NCBI GenBank assembly: GCA_017165825.1
Contig: CM029386.1
Location: 4,035,729 to 4,099,728 of the forward strand
Reading direction: 5' to 3'
Length of the DNA: 64,000 nucleotides
Source: Hepsetus odoe
Lineage: Eukaryota; Chordata; Actinopteri; Characiformes; Hepsetidae
The notes beneath the pieces were generated by a model that saw only the letters and a list, made by a program, of their open reading frames with translations, searched no databases and was not told where the DNA came from. Of the stretch, positions 1 through 9,445 are shown piece after piece. Both the position numbers and the translations under genes were made by a program. Numbering within the stretch: the stretch's first letter is position 1; every line of letters starts with the position of its first letter.

Positions 1-66
1 CGGAATCAAACCCACAATTTTCTGAAGCGGGGACAACTCCCTAACCACTAGGCCACTGCTGCCCCT
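1..66 (-). repeat. tRNA-headed SINE fragment
   Basis: Read on the minus strand this begins GGGCAGCAGTGGCCTAGTGG and runs into a GGGTTTGATTCC box, the same head as the SINEs at 45368-45824. It is only the promoter-like head of a SINE. The body and tail are missing, perhaps cut by the window edge. The 40 bases that follow are a short imperfect repeat of TAAAGACCTT. Confidence 0.7.
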
Positions 67-106
67 TTAAAGACCTTAAAGAGCTTTAAAGACCTGAAAA
101 AACTTA

Positions 107-840
107 ATGATACAACCTCCTGTCCTGGGCCATCCCGACACAACCAAACCTTTCCGGCTCCACACCGATGCAAGTGAGATGGGGTTGGGGGCGGTCTTAA
201 CCCAGGACCAAGGGGAGTGTGAGGTACCCCCTCGCATTTGCTTCAAGACTTTTAACCAGAGCAGAGAGGAATTACTCCGTATCGGAGAAAGAGTGTGTGT
301 GTGAGCAGTTGAGCGCTGGCACCATTTTTAGGAGGGAGTGTTGTTTCAGGTCGTTACAGACCATACCACACTCACTTGGGCTTTTAACAACCCGAAGAAC
401 TCCTCTGGGCTAACTCGCTGGACCCTCCGGGTACAGTCCTTTGAGTTCCGAATCACCTACAGAAAGGGATGTTTAAACATTGTGCCTGATGTCTTGCCCA
501 GAATTTTCCCTCTACAGGCATCTGTCAATGCTTGTGTCATCTATTGTTAACCACAGATGGACCTACCCATACCAGAAATAGGGGCAGCCCAGCTAACTGT
601 CCCCTGGATCTAGGAGGTCTGGAAGAAAGTAAGGCCGCTGAGGGAGCTAAGGGTTCCAACCAAAATTGCCTTTGTGTACCAGAATGGGATCATCTACTGA
701 GGAGTGCCAGAGGGAGATCAAGGCTTTAATTACCAACTAGTGTTACCAGAGGTACTTTGTCTCCCAGTTCAACACCACTACCACGATAATCCATTAGGGG
801 CCCATCTTGGTCGTCCAAGAAAGGAGGATTTAAAGTTTGG
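107..840 (+). mobile_element. Ty3/gypsy pol relic (RNase H to integrase head)
   Basis: Three short overlapping reading frames together read like the RNase H domain of a Ty3/gypsy polyprotein. Visible pieces are HTDASEMGLGAVLTQ (about 158-205), DHTTLTWAFNNPK (about 359-400), and a segment near 480-515 ending in PDVLPR. A further piece around 718-825 (YHDNPLGAHLGRP) resembles the histidine part of an integrase zinc finger. Several frameshifts and stops separate the parts, and no reverse transcriptase or LTR remains here. RNase H degrades the RNA strand during retrotransposition, but this copy cannot be functional. Confidence 0.75.
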
Positions 841-1287
841 CTTCGATTTTCTTCACTTTTATTGTGTAAGTATGGACTTCTTGAGTTTTTTGGTCTTCAT
901 CATTGCTTTCCAGTTTGAGTTGGATTTCAGTCATCTTGCTGTTCTCAGGTCAGTCTGAAGTTGGTTTGATTAGAAAGTTTGAAGAAACTAGTATGCTTGG
1001 CCAATCTCTGATCCAGTTTAATTACACTTTTTCATGTTCTTCACAGCTGTGTGTGGTGGATCTGCATACATTCCTCATATGTATCAATTTTTTTTTTTTT
1101 CTGAAGGAAAAAATGGGAAATGACATTGGTCTCTGGCAGATGGAAACAAGGAGTGAGAAAAATACAGAAACTGGACCATTGGACAACCAAACAACGCTGC
1201 AGGGAATAAGTACTGTGTTGAGCTGTATACAAATAGTGGAATTTGGAATGATAATCCCTGTGAAAAATTGAGAACATGCAGATCTGG

Positions 1288-1304
1288 AGTTTGGTACATT
1301 CTTC
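1288..1304. repeat. Target-site duplication of the RTE insertion (left copy)
   Basis: AGTTTGGTACATTCTTC occurs here and again at 4229-4245, exactly bracketing the RTE element. It is host lectin sequence duplicated on insertion, so joining one copy across the gap restores the exon order. Confidence 0.9.
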
Positions 1305-3846
1305 TTCTTCTTCTTCTTCTTCTTTTTCTTTCGGCTGCTCCCGTTAAGGGGTCGCCACAGCGGATCAACTGTCTCCATTTCTTCCTGTCTTTTGCATCTT
1401 CCTGCTTCAACCCGACCACCTGCATGTCCTCTCTCACCACATCCATAAACCTCCTCTTTGGTCTTCCTCTTCTCCTCTTTCCTGGCAGCTCCATCCTCAA
1501 CATCCTCCTTCCAATATAATCATCGTCTCTCCTCTGCACATGGCCAAACCAACGCAACCTTGCTTCTCTAACCTTGTCTCCAAGACGTCTAACCTGAGCT
1601 GTCCCTCTAATATACTCATTTCTAATCCTGTCCAACCTCGTCACACCCAACGAAAATCTCAGCATCTTTAACTCTGACACCTCCAGCTCCGCCTCCTGCC
1701 TTTTCGTCAGTGCCACCGTAGTTGGTCTCACTACTGTCCTGTAAACCTTCCCTTTTACTCTAGCTGGTACGCGTCTGTCACAAATCACTCCAGCCACTCT
1801 TCTCCACCCATTCCAACCAGCCTGCACTCTCTTCTTCACCTCTCTTCCACATTCGCCGTTACACTGAACTGTTGATCCCAAGTATTTAAACTCCTCCACC
1901 TTTCCATCACTCCTCCACCTGTCCATCACTACTGCAAACAAGAACGGGCTCAGGGCTGATCCTTGATGTAATCCAACCTCTACTTTAAATGCATCCGTCA
2001 CTCCCACTGCAGATCTCACCACTGTTACAGTGCCCTCATACATATCCTGAACTACTCTCACATACTTCTCTGTAACACCAGACTTCCTCATACAAAACCA
2101 CAACTCCTCTCTAGGCACCCTGTCATATGCTTTCTCCAAATCCACAAAGGCACAATGCAGCTCCTTCTGACCTTCTCTGTACTTCTCCATCAACACCCTC
2201 AGAGCAAACATTGCATCTGTGGTGCACTTTCTCGGCATAAAACCATACTGCTGTTCACTAATCCTCACCTCTTTTCTTAACCGAGCTTCCACTACTTTTT
2301 CCCATAACTTCATGGTGTGGCTGATCAACTTTATCCCTCTATAGTTACTACAGCTCTGTGCATCACCCTTATTCTTGAAGATCGGTACCAGTACACTTTG
2401 TCTCCACTCCTCAGGCATCTTCTCACTTGCCAAGATTGTGTTAAACAATCTGGTCAGAAACTCAACTGCCATCTCCCCTAAACATCTCCATGCTTCCACT
2501 GGTATGTCATCCGGTCCAACAGCCTTTCCATTCTTCATCCTCTTCATCGCTGCCCTTACTTCCATCTTGTTTATTTGCTGCACTTCCTGGTTAACTCTTC
2601 TCACATCATCCAGTCTTCTCTCTCTCACATTTTCTTCATTCATCAGCTCCTCAAAGTATTCCTTCCATCTGCTCAACACGCTCTGTTCACCTGTGAGTAC
2701 GTTACCATTTCTATCTTTAATCGTCCTGACCTGTAGCACATCTTTCCCAGATCTGTCTCTCTGTCTAGCCAATCGGTAAAGGTCCTTTTCTCCCTCTTTA
2801 CTGTCCAACCTCTCATACAATTCAGCAAACACCTTATCTTTGGCCTTCACCTCTGCTTTCTTCGCCCTGCGGTTCATCTCCTTGTACATCTGTCTACTTC
2901 CTTCATCTCTCTGTATGTCCCATGTCTTCTTTGCCTCCCTCTTCTTTTGAATACACTCCTGGACTTCTTGGTTCCACCACCAGGTTTCCTTATCCTCTTT
3001 CTTCCTTCCAGATGTCACACCAAGTACATTTCTAGCCGTCTGCCTGATCACTTCTGCAGTAGTTTCCCAGCAATCCGGAAGCTCTTCGACACCTCCCAGT
3101 GCCCGTGTTAACTCCTGCCTGAATTCCACCTTACAGTCCTCCTCCTTCAGCTTCCACCACTTGATCCTCAACTCTGCCCTCACTTTCCTCCTCTTCTTGA
3201 CCTCCAAGGTCATCCTACAGACCACCATCCTATGCTGTTTAGCTACACTCTCCCCTGTCACTACTTTGCAGTCTCTGATCTCTTTCAAACTGACCCTCCT
3301 GCAAAGAATATAATCCACCTGTGAGCATCTTCCTCCACTTTTATACGTCACCCTGTGCTCCTCCCTCTTCTTAAAATAAGTATTAACTACAGCCATTTCC
3401 ATCCTTTTTGCAAAATCTACAACCATCTGACCTTCAGCATTCCTCTCCTTGACACCATGCCTACCCATCACCTCCTCATCACCTCTGTTCCCTTCACCAA
3501 CATGACCATTAAAATCTGCACCAATCACCACTCTCTCTCCCCTGGGTACACTCTCCATCACTTCATCTAACTCACTCCAGAATTTTTCCTTCTCTTTCCT
3601 CTTACAACCAACTTGTGGAGCATAAGCACTAACAACATTCATTATCACACCTTCAACTTCCAGCTTCAAACTCATCACCCTCCCTGACACCCTCATTACT
3701 TCCAAAACACTCTCCACATACTCTTCCTTCAGGATAACACCTACTCCATTCCTCCTTCTATCCACACCATGGTAGAACAGTTTAAACCCCCCTCCAATAC
3801 ACCTTACTACCCTTCCATCTAGTCTCTTGCACACACAAAATGTCAA
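1305..3846 (-). CDS. RTE endonuclease/reverse transcriptase ORF (catalytic core deleted)
   Basis: One open frame of about 850 codons lies inside the element. It opens within the endonuclease (GGGFKLFYHGVDRRRNGVGV, then GADFNGHVGEG) and continues into reverse transcriptase (NYRGIKLISHTMKLWEKV, QQYGFMPRK, FVDLEKAYDRVPREELW, HQGSALSPFLFAVVMDRW). Directly after MDRW the frame jumps to RSDGKVEEFKYLGSTVQ. The segment that carries FADD in the sister copy (59933-59944) is absent. The deletion lies between two GGTGGAGGAGT repeats, suggesting microhomology. The endonuclease start is in a different frame (VGTLNVGSMTGKGRELADMM, near 3850-3930), so there is also a frameshift. The frame runs through the (AAG)n tail into host DNA. 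The element is open but catalytically dead. Confidence 0.85.
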
Positions 3847-4228
3847 CCTTCCTTCTCTCCATCATATCAGCTAATTCTCTACCTTTACCAGTCATGCTGC
3901 CAACATTCAAAGTCCCTACCCTCACTTCCACTCTCCTCTCCTTCTTTCTCTCCTTCTCCCTCTGGACATGCCTTCCTGCTCTTCTTCTTCTTCTTTGGCC
4001 AACAGTAGTCCAATTTCCACCAGCACCCTGTAGGCTAACAGCACTGATGGCGGTCGTTGTTAACCCGGGCCTTGACCGATCCGGTATGGAATTCTGTATC
4101 GTTGTCCGCATATTGATTTGGCAAAGTTTTACACCGGATGCCCTTCCTGACGTAACCCTCCCCATTTACCCGGGCTTGGGACCGGCACAAAGAAATACAC
4201 TGGCTTGTGCATCCCTAGTGGCTGGGTT
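1305..4228 (-). mobile_element. Near full-length RTE-clade LINE
   Basis: A non-LTR retrotransposon on the minus strand, about 2.9 kb. Its 5' end is at about 4228 (AACCCAGCCACTAGGGATGC on the minus strand) and its 3' end is an (AAG)n microsatellite rather than poly(A), which is typical of RTE elements. It encodes an apurinic endonuclease (minus-strand frames near 3700-4000) followed by reverse transcriptase. A 17-bp target-site duplication flanks it. Related fragments in this window are at 6211-6292, 30300-31690, 40975-41453, 47866-49500, 54440-54860 and 57756-60700. It inserted in the second CTLD exon of lectin copy A. Confidence 0.92.
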
Positions 4229-4395
4229 AGTTTGGTACATTCTTCAATAAGTCATAATGTCTGGATTGGCCTGTTTAATGACTCCTGGCAGTGGTCTGAT
4301 CAGAGTAACTCCTCATTCAGATACTGGAGTTCTGGACCTGATACATATAGTCACAGACAAACATGTGCTGTAGTGTCTGTGACTGGAGTAATGTG
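4229..4395 (+). pseudogene. Lectin copy A, second CTLD exon (3' part)
   Basis: Resumes immediately after the RTE element with the duplicated target site. It then reads VWIGLFNDSWQWSDQSNSS and FRYWSSGPD, the same core as the second CTLD of the intact gene. The sugar-motif position reads GPD instead of QPD, and the frame stops at TGA shortly after TCAVVSVTGVM, before the last disulphide. The exon 5' half is lost. Confidence 0.85.
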
Positions 4396-4593
4396 AGATA
4401 TGATACAAAACTCCTGTTCATCTGCTACAAGAGTGAATATTTTCACTTCAATAGTTTAATTTATTTTAAAATTGTACAAATTAAATGGTTTATCTAAATT
4501 TTTCTTGATCATGTTCATATTAAAACCCTGTACGTTATTATATGAAGACACCAACATGACTGAACTGTTCACTGATCTTCTCTTCTGCATACA

Positions 4594-4962
4594 GATAAGT
4601 TGATCTTGGTGGAGCAGAATCTAACCTGTAGAGAAGCTCTGAGATACTGCAGGGAGCATCATGTGGATCTGGTATCAGTTCACTCTGAGGAGATCCAGCT
4701 CTGGGTGATGGAGATGGTACAGAAAGCCTCTGCTGAACATGTGTGGATGGGTCTGTGTAACATCTGCATTCAGGGTTTCTGGTTCTGGGTGAGTGGGCTC
4801 TCTGTCTGTTACCAGAACTGGGCTCCAGGTAACAGGACAGGGGGAGAATACTGCAGTCCTGTAGAGAAAACCAGAGCAGTGCAGTCTGGTGGGGAACACC
4901 AGTGGATCAGCCTGCCTGAGAACCAGACTCTCAACTTCATCTGCATCACCTATGAAGGTTAG
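4594..4962 (+). pseudogene. Lectin copy A, third CTLD exon
   Basis: After a pyrimidine-rich tract and an AG the frame reads DKLILVEQNLTCREALRYC, HHVDLVSVHSEEIQLWVMEM, WFWVSGLSVCYQNWAPG and ends FICITYEG before TAG. The frame is intact over the whole domain (about 122 residues), with the conserved cysteines. As in the intact gene, the EPN/QPD and WND calcium and sugar motifs are absent. The stop codon overlaps a GAAG/GTTAGT splice-donor-like site. With exon 1 and the first two domains damaged it is unlikely to be expressed as a lectin. Confidence 0.8.
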
Positions 4963-6198
4963 TTATTTAGACTGACACCAGATTCATCTACCATTTCCAG
5001 CTTCAAGGGATCTACAGCATCATCATTTTCTAAATCTTCTGTTTGTTTTTGTTTTCTTGGATCTATTAGCTTTGTACATATTTATATGTTCAGTAAAATC
5101 TACTGTAATTTAACAATTTTGATTCTTTACTAACTTCACTATCTCACATCTTCAATGACCTTCATGGAGATCAGTGTGTTGCAGGGGCAATAAGGGAAGG
5201 ATGAATGTCTATTCCACCTGCAAAATAACTCCTCTCTTAAAGGAAATATTGAATTAATTCACCAATTTATCTTCAGAAGGAACGCAACACATTCTAGGAA
5301 AGACCTGAGATGCCGTTCCAACATAAACTAAACCAGGAAAAGTTAACTGAATCCACCTGTGGAGAAGCTCTTGTAGACAGTGCTCTGGAAATGAAACATT
5401 CCCCAAATGATGTTCAATGCAATCTTCATGCCAATCTACATTTGTACACTTTATCTTAGTGTAGGGACCTCACCCTGGATGCCCAACCTCCCCACCGTAT
5501 ATTACTCAGAATGATCTAATACAAAATAATTCAACCCCATATCAAACAAATAAACAGGAACCTGAGAATGTATCCTTCTTAATGTCTCTGATCATATGAT
5601 CACATATAATGGGCCATGGCAGCCAATAACAAGGCATTACATCTATTAACAAATGAATGGAATTCATTTCTTTTTTTCAAGTCACTCCACAATGGCATAC
5701 AAGCCTCTCTAAAAGTTGCTACATTTTGGGTCATGGATGAAATTAAATGTTTTCTATTCTAAATGTATGTCTTCATTGTGGCAGCATCACACAAAACACA
5801 TACTCATACACACAAAAGCAGGAGAACATGCAGATTCTATATTTCATTGGCCTCTGTATCAATTCACAGGAAACTTAAAACAGTTTGATTATATTCAGCC
5901 ACAGGAGCAGTTCATCACTTAGCCGGGTAGAGCTTTTCTCTTCCGATATGCTTGGTGAGTGCTTACTCTCCTCCAACTCGCCTGACAACTTCCTCTTCTC
6001 CAACAACTCATCTGAGGAGTGTTTACTCTCCTCCACGTCACTGCCATGAAGATGGAAAACAGCAATAACCCATCCAGGTAGGAGCTGGCAATTTCTAAAC
6101 AAAGCTAATCTAAACAAAATCATGATCCCTTGGTCTTTGGGTTGGAACATGTCCTGGTAAGTCCATTTCTTTGTCTTCAAAATTGACTTGCAAATACA
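4963..6198. other. AT-rich intergenic stretch
   Basis: No gene with supporting features. A 122-codon minus-strand frame (5875-6243) holds two similar acidic segments (EESKHSSDELLEKRKLS and EESKHSPSISEEKS). It has no recognisable domain and runs into the RTE tail, so I do not call it a gene. Confidence 0.6.
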
Positions 6199-6210
6199 TT
6201 TTGGTTGACC

Positions 6211-6292
6211 TTCTTCTTCTTTCGGCTGCTCCCATGTCACCACAGCGGATCAACTGTCTCCATTTCTTCCGGTCCTCTGCATCTTCCTTAAA
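6211..6292 (-). mobile_element. RTE 3'-end fragment with target-site duplication
   Basis: About 82 bases matching the extreme 3' end of the RTE at 1305 onwards (GGCTGCTCCC, CACAGCGGATCAACTGTCTC), a severely 5'-truncated insertion. TTTTGGTTGACC (6199-6210) and TTTTGATTGACC (6293-6304) flank it as an imperfect 12-bp duplication. Confidence 0.8.
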
Positions 6293-6304
6293 TTTTGATT
6301 GACC

Positions 6305-6645
6305 AATATGCTGAAATGCTGGAAAAGAGAGGAAAACAAAGACAAAAGAAAAGAATTAAAGAGTGAGAAAATGAGAAAATAGAACTAGAGAGAAGATGGA
6401 ACAGAAGGACTCAGCAGAAAGAGAGGCAGAGTGTGAAGATGAGGGTAAAAGAATGAAGAAAGAGAAAGAAGGAAGAAAGCAACCAATGCTTAGACCCATA
6501 AACAAACCACAAATATATATTACTAGAAGCTAAATTTGGTCAAGACTACAGACTTTGTTTAGTGACAATGAGCAGAACAAGAGAAGAAGAAGAAGAAGAG
6601 AAAAAAAAATAGGTTTTAAAAATGAGGATCACATCAGTGCTGCTA
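6305..6645. repeat. Purine-rich stretch with (AAG)n
   Basis: Strongly A/G-rich on the plus strand, with a short (AAG)n run near 6572-6600 and an A-run. No gene is visible. Confidence 0.6.
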
Positions 6646-6650
6646 CAATA

Positions 6651-6981
6651 TGTAACGGAGGCGGGGTGCAGGGAGGACGCCAATGCTGAGCCAGGAGTTC
6701 GGATCATAGTTTTATTAACTATATTAACGAAACAAAACCAAGGACTGCAGTTCTAACTAAAATCAAGGAACTGCAGCCTAAACCAAGATAACAAGTTACC
6801 AAATACCAAAACTACCACAGAGTGTGTAGGCTGAGCCTAACTAATGAGCCGCGCTCTGTTCTGACTCATCGGGGCTTAAATAGTCATCCCCAATGAGGCA
6901 CACCTGTGCCTTCATTAGCTCAGGTGTGCTCAGTCAGAACAGAGTGCCCTCTATCGTGCCCAAAACACCTCATCCGTGACA
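6651..6981 (-). repeat. Element 1 3' LTR
   Basis: 331 bp, TG...CA ends, nearly identical to 10505-10833 in opposite terminal position. The right-hand copy lacks a short stretch (GAGTGCCCTCTAT) present here. Minus-strand U3 contains the nested dyads described in the findings, with CTTAAAT as the TATA-like core. Confidence 0.9.
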
Positions 6982-6999
6982 GAATCCCCCCCCCAAAAG
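6982..6999 (-). promoter_or_regulatory. Polypurine tract of element 1
   Basis: On the minus strand the bases just upstream of the 3' LTR are a purine run (CCTTTTGGGGGGGGGG then ATTC), the expected plus-strand primer of an LTR element. Confidence 0.7.
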
Positions 7000-8269
7000 G
7001 CGCGGCTCCCGAACCGCAAAAACATAGCTGAACCTCTGGGGGGAGGTTAAGAGCAAAAAACACTCTACAAAAAATAGTCCCTTTATGGGGCATATGGTCA
7101 GGTCCACAAAACACTTCTATATAAAGGACCTCTGACCAGCCATGTCCAGGCACTGGAGGTGGTGAGGGGAATCCTAGAAGTTCAGTCCACTTCTTTAACT
7201 GTTGCCTGGACTTGACCCTAGAGTCACTGGAGGAATCGCCTGATTCAGTGGAACGCCTCGCCTTGACGGAACCTGAAAGAGAGCTAAAAACAGATTTTAA
7301 AGGGTTCAAAGAGGAAGTCTTTTTCACATAGTCCGAACTCTGTTTCCAACCCCTGCCATCCTTGTTCTTCACGTCTCTCATCACAGAATCTACAGTACAG
7401 AAGCTGTCGTTCGCTTTCTTGAACTGAGACAGGTCATTGCTGATGTCTTTTGGCTCCTTCCTCTTCTTGATCATACTTCCCTGCTGCTTGGAGCCCAGTG
7501 AGGCAGCATCCCAGCTCCTGGTTCCACTACGAGAAGTTCCACATGGACTCCTCCACGAACCACCTTGTTCTGAGCCTGCTGCATTGTGAGGGTGAACTGA
7601 AGGTAGGGAATCATAATGCAGCTGCTCCACCTCTGGAATCTTTACCTGCTTCTCCATCAGACTGTTCTTCAGCTGCTCCGCTTTGGCGTTAACCACCAGG
7701 GTCCCAGCATGCACTGTTTTCTGTGGAGTGAGTCAAGATTCAAAGATCGCCAATTTTGCTTCCATACCTCTGACCTGCTTCTCCAGCTCGCTGAGTTTAC
7801 TGGCCTCACTTCGGGCTTCTCTCAGTTCAGCCTGCAGAGCAACATTGTAGTCCTCCACCCATCTCAGCTCTGCTCTGGTCTGATTCAGCTGTTCTTCCAT
7901 AGTGGCTATTTTAGCTTCCAGCTTCTCCTGAATGGTTGGAGTCTCAACTCTCCTCGTTGTCTGGCATACAGTTTGGTCCCTCTGTTCATCCGTTCTCTCC
8001 AGCTTTTCTCTTTGGACAGCCGTCACAGCTTACAGCTTTATTCTAGAGACCTCTCTCTCTCTTCTCTGACTTTCGCGCTCTTTCCGTGAAGCTCACCTTT
8101 GTCTTGAGCCAGAGCTTTTCTTTCTGTTTCCATGGCTTTGATCTCCCTTTGGCAACTGGACAAGAGTCCTTTGGTCCTCTCCAGCTGAGGAAGCAGATAG
8201 GTGATCCTTTCTTTGTGTTTCAACCCTTCGTTCGTGACTGAGGCATTCTCCTGTAGCATTGAGGCTTGT
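7000..8269 (-). pseudogene. Element 1 C-terminal coiled-coil coding region
   Basis: Three consecutive minus-strand frames (8274-8038, 8026-7733, 7714-about 7000) are separated by single stops or shifts. The first reads GLKHKERITYLLPQLERTK and the second KIATMEEQLNQTRAELRWVE, both heptad-rich. The last has a serine/charge-rich tail ending KKWTELLGFPSPPPVPGHGW. Counterparts in element 2 are ERLKHEEKLTTLCSQLEETK and KIWTETLGYPSLPPTARDM, so both proteins share this C-terminal architecture. A noncoding stretch after it (CATAAAGGGACTATTTTTTG on the minus strand) is also shared with element 2. The product is not one I recognise from a named family. It is probably a structural or host-derived coiled-coil protein and is now broken. 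Confidence 0.7.
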
Positions 8270-8409
8270 TTCAATTCAATTTAATTCAATTTATTCTTGT
8301 ATAGCTTTTACAACACAGTTGCCCCAAGGCACTTTACAATGGTGGTGGATGGTGGAACAGGTTATAGTGATCGATGTTAAAGCCGGACAACTACGAAGGA
8401 GAGGAACCA
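8270..8409 (-). mobile_element. Short LINE/SINE tail insertion in element 1
   Basis: Starts with TCAATTCAATTTAATTCAAT and contains GCCCCAAGGCACTTTACA, matching in reverse the 3' part of the repeat at 61409-61680 with its (ATTGA)n tail. It separates the IQ-repeat segment from the coiled-coil segment and must be younger than element 1. Confidence 0.75.
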
Positions 8410-9445
8410 TCAGCTGCTGGTAGATATCTGTCAGCAACTCCTCCTGTTCAGTGATCTGAACATTCATGCAGCTGATCTGTTCATCTCCGAGGTGAGATTG
8501 GATTGTCCTTGCAGCTCTGATCTGTTTGGTCAGATCCCTTGCCCACTTTCCTCTGAATGACTTTTGCAAGCAAATTGCAGCATGTCTGAACAGCTGATAC
8601 CTCTGTCTTTGTTGATGCCCAAGCTTCCACCTTCTGAACCTCCTCTGAAGAACGCTTGCTGCACAGCATTGCTTCTTGAAAACCAATCTTTGCTGGTGCA
8701 TTCTTACTGCAGCCGGAATAATGGTAGCAGCTTTGTGCATTGCAACAACATTCTTTCGAACAGAAAAACCCCTAAAAGCTGCCTGAATGCATATCGCAGA
8801 CCTTCTCAACACCTGGAATTTCACATGTTCAAATTTACCCTTAATGTAGGAACTATAATGTCTTTGAATGATGATGGCTGACACCCTTATGGCCTGATAC
8901 TTTACTACCTCCCGGTGTCCTCTGAATGCAGCCTGAATCAGGGAAGCTGCCTGATGTTGCAGGATCATCTCCCTTCTGGCCCTCTGACCTCTGAAGCAGG
9001 CTTGCAGGAACATTGCAGCATAGCGCAATTTCAAGAATTCCTCCCTCTTCTTTCTGGCATCAAGTGTGGAACGATACCTAAGCTGGATGGCAACAGCAGC
9101 ATACTTGATGCATAAATATATTTATTTATTTATATAAATAAATATCGCGTCCGAGCACAGTGAGCCCTGAAAGCACATTGTATCACAGTGGCAGCCTGGT
9201 GCTTCTGTTTCAGAGTCTGTCTGGCCTTCATCCCTCGGAATGCGGCTTGCAGAACAACAGCAGCCATCTTTTTCTCTTTCAAAGACTTAATTTCTTGCTT
9301 CATCATCTTGTTAGCTCGGTAATATCGCTGAACAGTCCTGGCTGCCCACAGTAGCTTCAGGTAGTACTTTCTGCTCAAGCGCTTCCTCACCTGCACCTGA
9401 ATGGTTACTGCAGCCTCATGTTCAATTATGCATCTGCACCCGAAC
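8410..9445 (-). pseudogene. Captured IQ-repeat array resembling ASPM
   Basis: The minus strand encodes about 13 IQ-like motifs at roughly 21-27 residue spacing in 9396-9130 and 9100-8450. Examples are AAVTIQVQVRKR, AARTVQRYYRAN, AAVVLQAAFRGMKAR, AATVIQCAFRAH, AAVAIQLRYRST, AAMFLQACFRGQRAR, AASLIQAAFRGHRE, SAICIQAAFRGFS, AATIIPAAVRMHQQ, AASVLQRRFRRW and AAICLQKSFRGK. Tightly packed arrays with FRxH and FRG signatures are characteristic of ASPM, the spindle-pole/microcephaly protein whose IQ motifs bind calmodulin. The array lacks the ASPM calponin-homology region and introns and sits inside an LTR element, so I read it as retrotransposed host sequence. A short AT insertion near 9115-9145, an IQ-to-IP change and frame breaks show decay. 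Unconventional myosins are a less likely source because the array is too long. Confidence 0.7.

Larger units (their letters stand above)
912..4962 (+). pseudogene. Lectin copy A: three-CTLD pseudogene split by an RTE LINE
   Basis: This is a decayed relative of the intact lectin gene at 42829-44327. A noncoding first exon with a GTAAGT donor at 866 matches the one upstream of the intact gene. The signal-peptide exon (912-948, reading WISVILLFSG before a GT donor) has lost its ATG. The CTLD1 exon starts after an AG at 1046 (AVCGGSAYIPHMYQ), then its middle is replaced by a T-run. It resumes as WSLADGN-like sequence up to about 1287. The second-domain exon resumes at 4229 after a LINE insertion, and the third-domain exon is at about 4594-4962. 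A secreted sugar-binding lectin would be the ancestral product; this copy cannot make it. Confidence 0.85.

Noticed and set aside
5875..6243. 122-codon minus-strand frame with repeated EESKHS
   Set aside because: No homology or splice support, and it extends into a LINE tail.
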